Source: Prodigiosinella aquatilis (GTDB lineage Bacteria; Pseudomonadota; Gammaproteobacteria; Enterobacterales; Enterobacteriaceae). Taken from it: 64,000 bases of DNA. A program made the position numbers and the translations under genes. Shown here piece by piece: positions 9,066 through 18,184 of this stretch. The notes under the pieces were generated by a model. It saw only the letters and a list, made by a program, of their open reading frames with translations, made no database searches and had not been told where the DNA came from. The stretch is from positions 2,542,001 through 2,606,000 of the forward strand of contig CP128857.1 of assembly GCA_030388725.1 (NCBI GenBank), in the 5' to 3' direction. Within the stretch, counting starts at the first letter, position 1; each line of letters starts with the position of its first letter.

Positions 9066-9898
9066 GCGCGTTCCTCCCGGGTAAATAACTGTTCGGTCAG
9101 CGCGGCAGTAGCCTGCTGGCGGGTATCAAAAGACGTCAACCGGTTCAAGAACCAGTCAAACCGTTCCGAGCGATGCTGTTCCGGTACACCACGTTCCAGA
9201 CATGCCTGCATGGCAGCTTTTACCGCTGGGAGTGAATCGGTCACTTCCCTATCAACAAAACCACTGCGATACCGCACTGAGCCACCGGTCATACTCCAGA
9301 TAAACGGACGATCACGGGAGTCATACTCATCAATTCCGGCTTCCTGCTCAATGACCTGTGGCCCATTGAGGCCGAGCCGGGCTTCGCGGGTAACGATCAG
9401 GTAACTACACAATCCGGCAGCAATCGACATACCGCCAAAACACCCCACTGTCCCGGCAACAATGCCGACAACGGGGGTATAACGACGCAGATCAACAATA
9501 GCGGCATGAATATCGGCTATCGCTGCCAATCCGAGATTAGCCTCCTGCAAACGCACACCACCGGTTTCCAGCAACAGCACGGCCTGCGTGGGAATACCTT
9601 TGCGGTTATCCTCTGCTGCCAACTCCAGTGCCGACGCCATCTTGGCACCAGAGACTTCCCCCATGCTGCCGCCTTGAAACGCCCCTTCTACCGCTATCAC
9701 CACTGTCGAATTACCGTTGATGGTGCCTTTGGCGACCACCATCCCGTCATCCGCCTGCGTCACAATGCCCTGTGGTTCCAGCCACGGCGACGTGATACGC
9801 TCAAACGGCCCCAGTAACTCGTGGAACGTCCCGTCATCCAGCAAGTTACGCGCCCGCTGGCGAGCACTCAGTTCAATAAAGCTGGTGGCATCACGCAT
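9062..9898 (-). CDS. mdcD: Malonate decarboxylase beta subunit MdcD
   Basis: The 278-residue beta subunit, homologous to acyl-CoA carboxylase beta chains. It carries the acyl-binding oxyanion turn VGIVAGTVGCFGGMSIAAGL and an earlier VEGAFQGGSMGEVSGAKMAS. It works with MdcE on the malonyl-thioester carried by MdcC. The start overlaps the mdcC stop by eight bases. Expression from the single mdc operon is expected to be induced by malonate through MdcR. Confidence 0.94.
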   Translation of the reverse strand: MRDATSFIELSARQRARNLLDDGTFHELLGPFERITSPWLEPQGIVTQADDGMVVAKGTINGNSTVVIAVEGAFQGGSMGEVSGAKMASALELAAEDNRKGIPTQAVLLLETGGVRLQEANLGLAAIADIHAAIVDLRRYTPVVGIVAGTVGCFGGMSIAAGLCSYLIVTREARLGLNGPQVIEQEAGIDEYDSRDRPFIWSMTGGSVRYRSGFVDREVTDSLPAVKAAMQACLERGVPEQHRSERFDWFLNRLTSFDTRQQATAALTEQLFTREERA

Positions 9899-10190
9899 GG
9901 CTGGCCTCCTCGAAAACCTGTTCGATGCGTAACCGTGCTACACCTGGCGTGGCACCAAAATCATTAATGTCCAGACAGCCAGACGGCAACGTCGTCAAGG
10001 TATTCAGCCGGTCAAACAGCATTTGCCAGTGAACCCGACTACCGTCAACGGACGTTTTAATCCTGATCGTCAATGTCTGATCCGTGGCGGGTTCATACAA
10101 AGCTTCCAAATCACCGGAGCCCACCACGCCTACCAATGCTCTGCCCGGCAGACTTTGTTGTGCCGGATAACGTAATTCAATACTTTCCAT
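9891..10190 (-). CDS. mdcC: Malonate decarboxylase acyl carrier protein MdcC
   Basis: The 99-residue delta subunit carrying the phosphoribosyl-dephospho-CoA prosthetic group that shuttles acetyl and malonyl groups. The likely attachment serine is in LVGVVGSGDLEALYEP near residue 27, in line with the serine used in Klebsiella MdcC. The remainder is a small beta-rich domain (LTIRIKTSVDGSRVHWQMLF). It is coupled to mdcD by an overlap and sits nine bases after mdcB. Confidence 0.93.
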   Translation of the reverse strand: MESIELRYPAQQSLPGRALVGVVGSGDLEALYEPATDQTLTIRIKTSVDGSRVHWQMLFDRLNTLTTLPSGCLDINDFGATPGVARLRIEQVFEEASHA

Positions 10191-10199
10191 AACGTCCTC

Positions 10200-11066
10200 T
10201 TATCTGGTTACTCCACGGGCCAAGACCCGATCGAGAAACAATGTGGCGGCGAGTAAATCTGCCGCACCGCCGGGAGATGCGTTGTACTGCAACAGATGCT
10301 TTTCCAATGTTTCCAGCGCCTGACGCCCGTCTGGATGGGAAAAACCACCGGCGGTAAGTACCTGTCTGGCACCTTGTTGCATCGCATCCAGCGCTGCCAC
10401 CCCACCACGAGACAACACGCAGGTGTCACTCAGGCTAGTCATGATTGCCATTAACGCATCCAGTCTGGCGGCCTGCTCACCACTGTTCATCGTCCGGCTG
10501 CGCCACAACTGCGGTAACGCCAGCCGTATCACATGAGGAAACCCTTGCTGCGCTTCTTCCCGGGCACCGGGAACGTGATAGCGGCGGGTGGCAATCAACC
10601 CCTTACTGAAGCGTTTAGGACTGGCAGAGTCAGACAGTTGTGCCAGTTGTGCCGCCTGTTGCGCCACCTGTTCAGGTGCGCCTTGGCCACCGAGCATGCC
10701 GGAAGCCGTTACCAATAGCCCCAGAGCCCAAATGGCGCCGCGATGCGTATTGACGCCAGCGGTGGCCTGCATCATGGCAACTTCACCTTCACGGCCTATT
10801 TCTCCGATCTCCCGGCGTAGTGCGACATCAGCTCGGCGTTGCCAACCCGCCAACGCCAGCGCATGGAATGTCGGTTGCAGGCTATAGGCAGAACGCTCCA
10901 TCAATGCCAGCGACAGATCCTGATGAGCACCGTTGCCACGGCTGTCCACCAGGCCCGGTTTTGGCGACAAGCGAACCTCATCCAGTAGTGCGTGAGTCGC
11001 CTGTTCTGCCAGAAACGCGGCACCAGTCTCAGCAGCGCGATCGAAAAAACAGGAAGGAGATAGCAT
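10200..11066 (-). CDS. mdcB: Triphosphoribosyl-dephospho-CoA synthase MdcB
   Basis: Condenses ATP with 3'-dephospho-CoA to make the precursor of the MdcC prosthetic group. It is a CitG/MdcB-family protein of 288 residues with the conserved LLDEVRLSPKPGLVDSRGNG near residues 28-47, a HRGAIWALGLLV segment, and FSHPDGRQALETLE. The start overlaps the mdcA stop by one base. Together with mdcG it shows that the operon makes and installs its own cofactor. Confidence 0.93.
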   Translation of the reverse strand: MLSPSCFFDRAAETGAAFLAEQATHALLDEVRLSPKPGLVDSRGNGAHQDLSLALMERSAYSLQPTFHALALAGWQRRADVALRREIGEIGREGEVAMMQATAGVNTHRGAIWALGLLVTASGMLGGQGAPEQVAQQAAQLAQLSDSASPKRFSKGLIATRRYHVPGAREEAQQGFPHVIRLALPQLWRSRTMNSGEQAARLDALMAIMTSLSDTCVLSRGGVAALDAMQQGARQVLTAGGFSHPDGRQALETLEKHLLQYNASPGGAADLLAATLFLDRVLARGVTR

Positions 11067-12727
11067 TACCAGCTCCGGAATTTAGCCGGTGGGTTATACA
11101 ATCCGCCGGACCATTCAACCAAATCGGAAATGCTGCCCGCCGCCAACAGTGAACGACTGGCATCGGTACGCTGAATCCCCATATCTTCCGGGAACACCAC
11201 CTTGCCTTCCTGTCGCAGGCTCGCCACGCGTTTGGCATCTACGCCCAGACCTATATCAGTAATGCCTGCCACTGCGGCGACCATTGCTCGCCGTTCTTCC
11301 AGCGATTTGGCGCGGTACAGGTAGGCAATCCCTTCTTCAGTCAGAACATGGGTGACGTCATCGCCGTAAATCATGACCGGCGCCAACGGCATTGATGTCT
11401 CTTTAGCGACATCAACAGCATCAAGTTTTTCCACGAATGTGGGTTTGGCGCCTGCCTGGAAGGTTTCCACCATCTGTACTACCAGCTTGCGGCCGCGCTG
11501 AAGTGGATCAGGTTCTTCAATCATGTCCAGCCAGGCAGGGGTAGCGTGGCGACGACCATGCGGATCGTGCCCCATGTTGGGTGCGCCACCGAAGCCAGAC
11601 AAGCGCCCGCGGGTAACGGTAGACGAGTGCGCCAGCCCATCAACCTGTAAAGTTGAACCAATAAACATATCGACGGCGTACTGCCCGGCCATCTGGCAGA
11701 ATGCGCGATTGGAGCGCATCGAGCCGTCTCTGCCGGTAAAGAAAACATCCGGGCGAGCGGCAATATAGTCTTCCATGCCCAGTTCGCCACCAAAGCAATG
11801 AACGGTATCTACCCATCCGCTTTCAATCGCTGGAATCAAGGTCGGATGCGGATTCAGCGTCCAATGTTTGCAAATCTTCCCTTTCAATCCCAGTTGTTCA
11901 CCATAGGTGGGCAATAGCAGTTCGATGGCGGCAGTGTTAAAACCAATACCGTGGTTGAGTGACTGCACCTGGTGTTTGGCATAAATGCCTTTGATGGCCA
12001 TCATTGCCATCAGCACATGCACGGGTTTGATCAGACGAGGGTCACGGGTAAACAGCGGTTCGATAAAGAATGGCTTGTCGGCTACCACCACGAAATCAAC
12101 CCATGAGCCGGGAATATCTACACGTGGCAGATCGCACTCATCTTCCACCAACTCATTCACCTGAGCGATCACAATACCGTCTTTAAACGCGGCGGCTTCC
12201 ACCAATGCCGGGGTATCCTCGGTGCTCGGCCCGGTGTACAGATTACCGTGGCGATCGGCTTTGTAACCGGCGATAAGGGCCACATTCGGCACTAAATCCA
12301 CATACAGTCGAGCATAAAGCTCGATATAGGTGTGAATAGCGCCGATTTCCAGTAAACCATCTTCCAGCAGCTGCGAAATACGCAGACTCTGAGTGCCGGA
12401 AAACGAGAAGTCCAACTTACGGGCAATACCTTTCTCAAAAATATCCAGATGTTCCGGTCGCCCGACACTAGGCATGATCATATGCAGATCATGAATATGT
12501 GATGCGCTCACCTCCGCTAATTGACGAGACAGAAAATCCGCCTGCTTCTGGTTGTTTCCTTCCAGAATGACACGATCGCCGGGCGCAATAAGCTTTTCCA
12601 GTGCGTCGATGATGTCATCGGTGGGAATCACTTTTCCTGAGACCAAACCCTGTACGCTCTCAATACGTCGACGCTTTTCCTGACGACGGGTATCCCAAAC
12701 GCGTGTGGGTTGCTGTTGAAACGACAT
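11066..12727 (-). CDS. mdcA: Malonate decarboxylase alpha subunit MdcA (acetyl-S-ACP:malonate ACP transferase)
   Basis: The first gene of the operon, 553 residues, exchanges acetyl for malonyl on the carrier protein MdcC. It belongs to the citrate lyase alpha / CoA-transferase family: GDRVILEGNNQKQADFLSRQ near residue 52, RGRLSGFGGAPNMGHDPHGR near 390, and TEEGIAYLYRAKSLEERRAM near 470. A strong GGGGAGG ribosome binding site lies eight bases before the ATG. The region upstream (12728-12980) should contain the malonate-responsive promoter; I did not identify a convincing LysR box by eye. Confidence 0.95.
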   Translation of the reverse strand: MSFQQQPTRVWDTRRQEKRRRIESVQGLVSGKVIPTDDIIDALEKLIAPGDRVILEGNNQKQADFLSRQLAEVSASHIHDLHMIMPSVGRPEHLDIFEKGIARKLDFSFSGTQSLRISQLLEDGLLEIGAIHTYIELYARLYVDLVPNVALIAGYKADRHGNLYTGPSTEDTPALVEAAAFKDGIVIAQVNELVEDECDLPRVDIPGSWVDFVVVADKPFFIEPLFTRDPRLIKPVHVLMAMMAIKGIYAKHQVQSLNHGIGFNTAAIELLLPTYGEQLGLKGKICKHWTLNPHPTLIPAIESGWVDTVHCFGGELGMEDYIAARPDVFFTGRDGSMRSNRAFCQMAGQYAVDMFIGSTLQVDGLAHSSTVTRGRLSGFGGAPNMGHDPHGRRHATPAWLDMIEEPDPLQRGRKLVVQMVETFQAGAKPTFVEKLDAVDVAKETSMPLAPVMIYGDDVTHVLTEEGIAYLYRAKSLEERRAMVAAVAGITDIGLGVDAKRVASLRQEGKVVFPEDMGIQRTDASRSLLAAGSISDLVEWSGGLYNPPAKFRSW

Positions 12728-12979
12728 ATATAAACCTCCCCGGTTATTTATTACGTATTACGCGGGTCGCGTTTTTGCGTAGCAACAGAATAGGAAGGTA
12801 GCGATTGGCTATCAATTAATCACCTGTCACAAACGTTAGCCTGGGAGTAATGGAAAATTTTAGAGTCTAAAAATCAATTAGTTAGGATGTGTGATATATT
12901 GGCAACGTCACAGTTGGTCTGAAATCCAGTCCGTTTGAAGCGTGGTGGAGATGAAATTGTAAGTGTAAGCACACCGCTT
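12728..12979. promoter_or_regulatory. Upstream region of the mdc operon
   Basis: This non-coding stretch lies between mdcA and an IS3 remnant and must hold the mdc promoter and MdcR operator. It is moderately AT-rich. No sigma-70 or LysR-type T-N11-A element stands out clearly enough to name. Confidence 0.35.
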
Positions 12980-13114
12980 TTAGTTCCACACACTTTTTGA
13001 GATTTCCAGTTTTTCAGTCATCAGCCGGTATTCTTCCGGCGTCAGGTTATTCAGGGATTCATGAGGCCGCCCGCTGTTGTATTCCGTCAGCCAGCGCTCT
13101 GTGAAGCCGCTGTG
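12980..13114 (-). pseudogene. IS3-family transposase remnant (C-terminal fragment of OrfB)
   Basis: The minus-strand translation from about 13114 to the TAA at 12980-12982 gives the end of an IS3-type integrase: HSGFTERWLTEYNSGRPHES followed by LNNLTPEEYRLMTEKLEIS and KSVWN-stop. The NSGRPHESLNNLTPEEY pattern is typical of IS3-group DDE transposases. Everything upstream of this 45-residue tail is gone, and no terminal inverted repeats were recognised. It marks an old insertion between the mdc operon and the acyltransferase gene. Confidence 0.85.
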
Positions 13115-13384
13115 TGGGTATTACAAGAAAAAGTGTTCTAACGCAACCGACATGAAGTACAAAGAATATATATTCTTATATAACCCTTTGTTTATTAATC
13201 TAATAAAAAATACACAGATATACGGTTCTATACATTACTTTTCATAATTACTTGTATATTGAGGCATTCAAAAGACTTCTCTTAATTTATAGCCGTTTTC
13301 CTAAATATTTCCCCATATTTATTGACTAGACTAGTGCTATTACTGCGCTTCATTGCGTTGTTATCAGGCACTGGAGGATAAATA
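13115..13384. other. AT-rich non-coding stretch before the acyltransferase gene
   Basis: It is clearly AT-richer than its surroundings and has no recognisable gene. GGAGG at about 13374-13378 is the ribosome binding site of the following gene. The promoter of that gene is probably here, but the hexamers are ambiguous. Confidence 0.4.
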
Positions 13385-14662
13385 ATGCAAGTTGGTAGTA
13401 AAGAGCGATTTATCGGACTGGAATGGCTTCGCTTTCTGCTGGGCTGTTATGTCATGATTTATCATACATTCCACGTTTACCCGCAACGTAAAAGTATCCC
13501 TTTCCTCAGTGAGCTGACCAGCATGGGATTCTTTGCCACCAGTACTTTTTTTGTACTGTCAGGTTTTTTGTTGACCCATGTCTACATTCGGAATGGCCAG
13601 TTACGAGAACCGGCACGGGTATTTTTAGCCAAACGTTTCTTTAATCTGTATCCAATACATATTATCGGCTTAGTAACATCAATCCTGGCTGTTAGCCTGA
13701 TGTACTGGCTAGCCATTCCTCCTGAAGGTCAGGCGGCCAGTGCCCGTTTTGTTATCTATGACAGCAATGATCCCAGTGTAAATCCTGAAACGTTGCGGCA
13801 TTACATGACCAACAGCCAGTTGATGTTTAACAGCTTGCTACAACTGTTGATGCTTCAGGCATGGAACCCCTATTTTCTGACGTTTAATGCGCCATTATGG
13901 TCTTTGTCCACCCTGTTTTTCTTTTATCTGTTATTTCCGTTGCTGGCCCCCTGGTTGGTGAACCGTCGTTATCCCCGCCTGTGGCTGGCAATGATATGCC
14001 TATTCTACCTGGTGCCCGCTGTATTGGCCGTCTGGCACCAATGGTACGGCATACCTTATACCGGCTTATTGCAACGTGCGCCGCTCCTTCGCCTACCAGA
14101 ATTTTTGGCCGGTGTGCTTGGCTATGCCATTTTTCGCAAATGCCGTGACGGCCAATTGCCGGCACTGACATCCTGGCAAAACAGAGGGCTGGGATGTTTT
14201 ATCGGATTAAGTTTTATTGCTGCCACCTGGTTGTTCACCCGGAGCGGGGCACCTTATTGGTATTTTCTGCTGCACAACGGGTTACTGCTACCCGCACAAG
14301 TTGCACTGGTATACCTGTGTGCACAAGCCAAAGAACCTCGCCGCACCTGGGTAAAAACCTGGTCGACTCGACTGGGGGCGACCTCATTATCTATTTTTGC
14401 GTTGCATGTTCCGCTGTTTAATCTGTTCCGCACGGGTGAACAGCTAGTGCGCGGCAATCCACTTGAGTGCTTCACTAATTGGTCACAGTGCATCAGCATA
14501 GCCGGTCAGGTGCAATTGTCACTTGTCGGTTACGGCATATTCCTGCTTTCCACCATTACCCTTTGTCTGCTCTTTCAGGAACGGGTAGTAATCAAACTAC
14601 GTCAATCGCTAACAACGCGCTTTTTGTCTCCTCAGGCTGGGCCACCCCGTCGCGCGGTGTAA
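13385..14662 (+). CDS. Acyltransferase-3 family membrane protein (OafA/YrhL-like)
   Basis: A 425-residue multi-pass inner-membrane protein of the acyltransferase-3 family, which moves acetyl or other acyl groups from the cytoplasm to extracytoplasmic glycans or small molecules. Family motifs are present: GLEWLRFLLGCYVMIYHTFH near residues 10-30, with the conserved arginine and catalytic histidine; FVLSGFLLTHVYIR; ARVFLAKRFFNLYPIHIIGL; and APLWSLSTLFFFYLLFPLLA with the expected W-S-L. The ATG has a GGAGG ribosome binding site. The target is unknown. No polysaccharide genes adjoin it, and it sits alone next to an IS3 remnant, so acquisition by transfer is plausible. Confidence 0.85.
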   Translation: MQVGSKERFIGLEWLRFLLGCYVMIYHTFHVYPQRKSIPFLSELTSMGFFATSTFFVLSGFLLTHVYIRNGQLREPARVFLAKRFFNLYPIHIIGLVTSILAVSLMYWLAIPPEGQAASARFVIYDSNDPSVNPETLRHYMTNSQLMFNSLLQLLMLQAWNPYFLTFNAPLWSLSTLFFFYLLFPLLAPWLVNRRYPRLWLAMICLFYLVPAVLAVWHQWYGIPYTGLLQRAPLLRLPEFLAGVLGYAIFRKCRDGQLPALTSWQNRGLGCFIGLSFIAATWLFTRSGAPYWYFLLHNGLLLPAQVALVYLCAQAKEPRRTWVKTWSTRLGATSLSIFALHVPLFNLFRTGEQLVRGNPLECFTNWSQCISIAGQVQLSLVGYGIFLLSTITLCLLFQERVVIKLRQSLTTRFLSPQAGPPRRAV

Positions 14663-14896
14663 CTATCTATTCCGCTATAACAGTGACAACAATATGAGTA
14701 GCGTCATATATAGCGGAACCTCATTAATAACGTTATTTATAACAATTTACATTCTATCAATAAGACAGTTATGCATAGAGCCCCAGCATGATTCCTGTTA
14801 ATGTTTGCACCGCCGGGTAGAACCGGTTTTTTCTTTATCGGCCGTACGTCCTCAATGACGTCTTTCACTATGAGTCACTACTGTTTATCTAACAAA

Positions 14897-15946
14897 ATGA
14901 CAAACTCCAAATATGCAATATCGTCTCTGAGCCTGTTTATCAGTCTCAGTGCCGCAGGTATTTCTTGCAGTTATGCAGACACGGTCTGGTTAGCCAACGG
15001 CGACAAGCTCAGCGGACAAATCACCCTACTGGATAGCGGTAAACTGTTCATCAAAACAGACTATGCAGACACCGTTTCTATCTCCTGGGATAAAGTAAAA
15101 ACTTTCCAGACCGACCATGGAATGATCATTCAGGGTCATCGCTACGAAAAAGGTACGCTTTATCCATCGATAAAACCGGCCGAAACGCGTGCGATCATCG
15201 CCCGACCCGCTATCGACGATGGTCAGGTCAGTGGCGCTCAGGAAACGTTGCCACTATCAAGTATCACCACTATGGTAGAGCCTAAGCCGCTGATAGAGGA
15301 TTTCTCCTGGAAAGGTAATATTGATGTCAGCCTATCTCACAAGAAAAGCTCTACTGAAACCGATAATCATGATGTCACGCTAAACACCAAACTTCGCCAC
15401 GGTACCTGGCGTCACAACATTGATGCCAGCTACCATATGGCCAAAGAAGATGAAGTGGAAAGTACCAAAAATGCGGCTGGTGAATATGCACTGGATAAAT
15501 TCATCGACGAGAATTGGTTCTGGCAGACCCGTTATCAATACAAGCGAGACTGGGTTGAAGATATCAAAATCAACCGCTCTTTCGGTACCGGTCCTGGTTA
15601 TCAGTTCTGGGACAATGACTTGGGCTCGTTCTCTATAACGACGCTGATCAACTCACAGGAATTCATTTACCAAAATGACGAGAAGGACAACTTCTACTCC
15701 AGTGGTCTTAAATGGAATTATGATCGCTTCCTGTTCGGTAAGCGTACTGAAGCCTTTACCGACGGTGAAATCGGCCGCTCCTTTGACGGCACGACACCAT
15801 TATATTTCAAGGCTGGTGCAGGGCTGCGTTTCAAAGTAACCACCTGGTCTTCCGTGGTCATGAAAGTGACACGCGCCCGTACCGAAAGCGTACAGGGTAA
15901 TGTCAACGACACGTTATATACATTGGGGCTCGGCGTAGGCTGGTAA
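14897..15946 (+). CDS. DUF481 family outer-membrane protein (YdiY-like)
   Basis: An exported beta-rich protein of about 349 residues. A signal peptide is clear when translation starts at 14897: MTNSKYAISSLSLFISLSAA, then cleavage after SYA. In-frame ATGs at 14801, 14855 and 14870 are possible, but none has a good Shine-Dalgarno. Residues 20-120 form a small domain (VWLANGDKLSGQITLLDSG, ISWDKVKTFQTDHGM). The C-terminal half is DUF481: DVTLNTKLRHGTWRHNIDAS, FWQTRYQYKRDWVEDI, YKFW-like aromatic strands and a terminal TLGLGVGW ending in an aromatic residue, as for a beta-barrel inserted by BAM. Its function is unknown; the E. coli relative YdiY is acid-responsive. Confidence 0.8.
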   Translation: MTNSKYAISSLSLFISLSAAGISCSYADTVWLANGDKLSGQITLLDSGKLFIKTDYADTVSISWDKVKTFQTDHGMIIQGHRYEKGTLYPSIKPAETRAIIARPAIDDGQVSGAQETLPLSSITTMVEPKPLIEDFSWKGNIDVSLSHKKSSTETDNHDVTLNTKLRHGTWRHNIDASYHMAKEDEVESTKNAAGEYALDKFIDENWFWQTRYQYKRDWVEDIKINRSFGTGPGYQFWDNDLGSFSITTLINSQEFIYQNDEKDNFYSSGLKWNYDRFLFGKRTEAFTDGEIGRSFDGTTPLYFKAGAGLRFKVTTWSSVVMKVTRARTESVQGNVNDTLYTLGLGVGW

Positions 15947-16028
15947 TCAATTTGATATCAGGAACGGCTTCGCTTTCACAAAAACATCCATCTGTGCAAG
16001 CAAATGCGTTGCAGTTGTTTAACCGGTT

Positions 16029-16048
16029 ATCCCCGCGAAAGCGGGGAT
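16029..16048. repeat. Extragenic GC-rich palindrome
   Basis: ATCCCCGC at 16029-16036 and GCGGGGAT at 16041-16048 form a perfect 8-bp stem with a GAAA tetraloop. It has no T-run and lies between two convergent genes (DUF481 gene and chaC). It could work as a bidirectional mRNA-stabilising hairpin or be one copy of a dispersed palindromic repeat; copy number cannot be judged from this window. Confidence 0.6.
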
Positions 16049-16106
16049 CCGCTCTCGGCAAATTTGTCACCCCGATTACCCAGAAATCGGTTTATTCATG
16101 AATGTC

Positions 16107-16769
16107 TCAGCAACCGTTCTGTAATTTCCATACTTGTCTGGCCAATGCCGTCAGATCGTCATCTGTCATACCGTAATGATAAAGCTCCTGTTCCAGCGCA
16201 AACAGATATTGCGCATTAGTCCCCAGCGGCCCACTGGCCTGAGCGATCAACGGCGCCACATGCTGGATACAGGTATCCGCTTCCACTTGAGGATGATCAG
16301 GATTAGTGACAAACACCAATGCTGAAATAGGCTCGCCGCCATGTCGCAGTAACTCACACCATAACGGACGATAACACCCGGTCAGCATTTCACGCTTCCA
16401 GAGTAATTCCAGCTCTTCCTGTAACGTGGCTTCCGACAAACGATAGGCCAATCCGGTAGTATTACCCCCCGGTTTCAGACCGAGCATTCGACCAGGCTGG
16501 TTTTCCGTACCACGACCAGCCGTCAAGCGCAGGCAGAATGCCCGATGCCAGCCGTTGAGCGTCGCCAGGCTCTTCTCTTCAGCATCGAATACTGGATTCC
16601 ACATCAAAGAACCATAGCCAAACACCCAAACCGGACTGTCATTAGGACGACATGCCAGTGTTTTCGCTAATGAATCAGCGCGTTGCTGTGGGGTGAGTAA
16701 TAAGGTTTCCTCAATACAACCAAACGATGTTCTACAATCTGCTTTTTGCAAAAAATCACGCGTTAACAC
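16107..16769 (-). CDS. chaC: Glutathione-specific gamma-glutamylcyclotransferase ChaC
   Basis: A 220-residue cytosolic ChaC-family enzyme that splits glutathione into 5-oxoproline and Cys-Gly. The substrate-binding signature VWVFGYGSLMWNPVFDAEEK is at about residues 47-66. The catalytic glutamate is expected in the TGLAYRLSEATLQEELELLW region, followed by CYRPLW. E. coli keeps chaC in chaBC next to chaA; here it is alone between a DUF481 gene and an IS630 remnant. The start ATG at 16769 is reasonable, though a shorter form cannot be excluded. Confidence 0.92.
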   Translation of the reverse strand: MLTRDFLQKADCRTSFGCIEETLLLTPQQRADSLAKTLACRPNDSPVWVFGYGSLMWNPVFDAEEKSLATLNGWHRAFCLRLTAGRGTENQPGRMLGLKPGGNTTGLAYRLSEATLQEELELLWKREMLTGCYRPLWCELLRHGGEPISALVFVTNPDHPQVEADTCIQHVAPLIAQASGPLGTNAQYLFALEQELYHYGMTDDDLTALARQVWKLQNGC

Positions 16770-16985
16770 AGCTTACCACCCTCGCCCCGAAACTTTTCTA
16801 CTATGCATCTGACACGCTATATTCTCACCGATGATAAACCGGATCATCAATGTAAGTTTGATTATTCTACGGCAAAAGATAACTAATCATTACTGTTTTT
16901 GCATTCTATTAAGTCTGTGCAATTGCCGTTATATACCTAATAAATCTCAAGACGCAGGTTTTAGCGCCTGAAAGTGATCGTTAAT

Positions 16986-17300
16986 TCAAGATGTCAGCGA
17001 ATCCGCTATATCCAGCAGCGTCTGGCTAAAAAATGTCGATATCGCATCCTTGAACTCCCGCTTACTGTTGAAATAGCGATTATTCCGCGCATGTTCATTC
17101 ATTAATTTCCACATTCGCTCCACCGGGTTCAGATTCGGGCTGTAAGGCGGTAAATAGTGAAGTCCTATATTCACCACGAAGACCCAGTCTTTAATCAATT
17201 GACAAGACTCAATCAACTGTCGCCTGACGTCCAGATACTGAACGTCAACCTGACGGGCAGCCACGTCTTTGAGAGGCGTGAAAAAAACCAGTAACAGCAA
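16986..17300 (-). pseudogene. IS630-family transposase remnant
   Basis: The C-terminal part of an IS630-type DDE transposase. The motif LHYLPPYSPNLNPVERMWKL followed by MNEHARNNRYFNSKREFKD is diagnostic and includes the catalytic Glu region. The preceding 45 residues do not match the family and no N-terminal two thirds is found, so the element is truncated or internally deleted. Its open frame begins three bases after the stop of the EamA transporter gene, so this remnant forms the left border of the four-gene cluster at 17303-20798. Confidence 0.85.
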
Positions 17301-17302
17301 AC

Positions 17303-18184
17303 TTACTTGTTCACGGGTGGGGTTTTGCTAAGTAAATACACAAGCCAGAGAATAACCGTACAGCACACCCATGTTAAAGCAGGAATGCTTTCCCCCATAA
17401 ACAGCCCTGAAAGAAGGAGGGTCAGGGGGAATCTGATATAGCTCACGGAGCCAACCTCCAGCCTGAACGGCGTAGACAGTGAAATGATGTTCAGTATGCT
17501 TCCTGCCATAGCCAGCACCCCGCTCAGAACCAGTCCATTAATACTGAGAGCGTCAGGGAATGGTAGCTTATTATATAAGATATAGAGCAATGTCAGGATG
17601 AACCCGCAGAAGTTATAGACAGCAAGATAGCTGACGAGGCTGTCGTTGTTACGGCTCAACCCTGAGAATACAAACGCCTGGAAGGCTACGCTGGCAATAT
17701 AAATATAGTTTGCTGAAAGGCCAATATTTTTGTCAGAAATAAATAAGAAATAACTTATGATGAAGATAATTGAAAACAACGCCCATGACTTTAAGTTGTA
17801 ATTTATCTTTAATATTATGGCACTGAATAAAATAAGAAAAACAGGTCTTAACTGGCCTGCCAACGCGAAGCCAGATAAACTACCCGCCACAATTGCATAC
17901 ACGCCACATACCGAATTGATGACATTAGCACCTGCAAAAGTCATTACCTTCCTGCTATTAAAGGCACCCGGATTGCAGAACAATAAAAGTGGCAATCCGC
18001 AGCTGAATCGGAAAAGTGATATCCATGAAACTGGAATATTACTGAGGAGTGTTTTGGACAGAAAATCCGATCCCATATACAGTAATAAAGAAAGTAAGGC
18101 GATTAAAATCGTCCATTTTTTACATGTAAAACGGGCCGAAGCTCGTAAGAATAGATCGTCATGCCTTACATCAGACTGACTCAT
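17303..18184 (-). CDS. EamA/DMT-superfamily transporter
   Basis: A 293-residue inner-membrane protein with about ten hydrophobic segments in two EamA-like halves: ILIALLSLLLYMGSDFLSKT at the N-terminus, and LSGVLAMAGSILNIISLSTP then VGSVSYIRFPLTLLLSGLFM in the second half. This family exports small metabolites or imports nucleotide-type solutes. It is the last gene of the epimerase-aminotransferase-NUDIX-EamA operon; its ATG overlaps the NUDIX stop in an ATGA arrangement. The likely role is export of whatever the operon makes. The C-terminus reads LSKTPPVNK and abuts the IS630 remnant, so the extreme tail could have been altered by the insertion. Confidence 0.82.
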   Translation of the reverse strand: MSQSDVRHDDLFLRASARFTCKKWTILIALLSLLLYMGSDFLSKTLLSNIPVSWISLFRFSCGLPLLLFCNPGAFNSRKVMTFAGANVINSVCGVYAIVAGSLSGFALAGQLRPVFLILFSAIILKINYNLKSWALFSIIFIISYFLFISDKNIGLSANYIYIASVAFQAFVFSGLSRNNDSLVSYLAVYNFCGFILTLLYILYNKLPFPDALSINGLVLSGVLAMAGSILNIISLSTPFRLEVGSVSYIRFPLTLLLSGLFMGESIPALTWVCCTVILWLVYLLSKTPPVNK

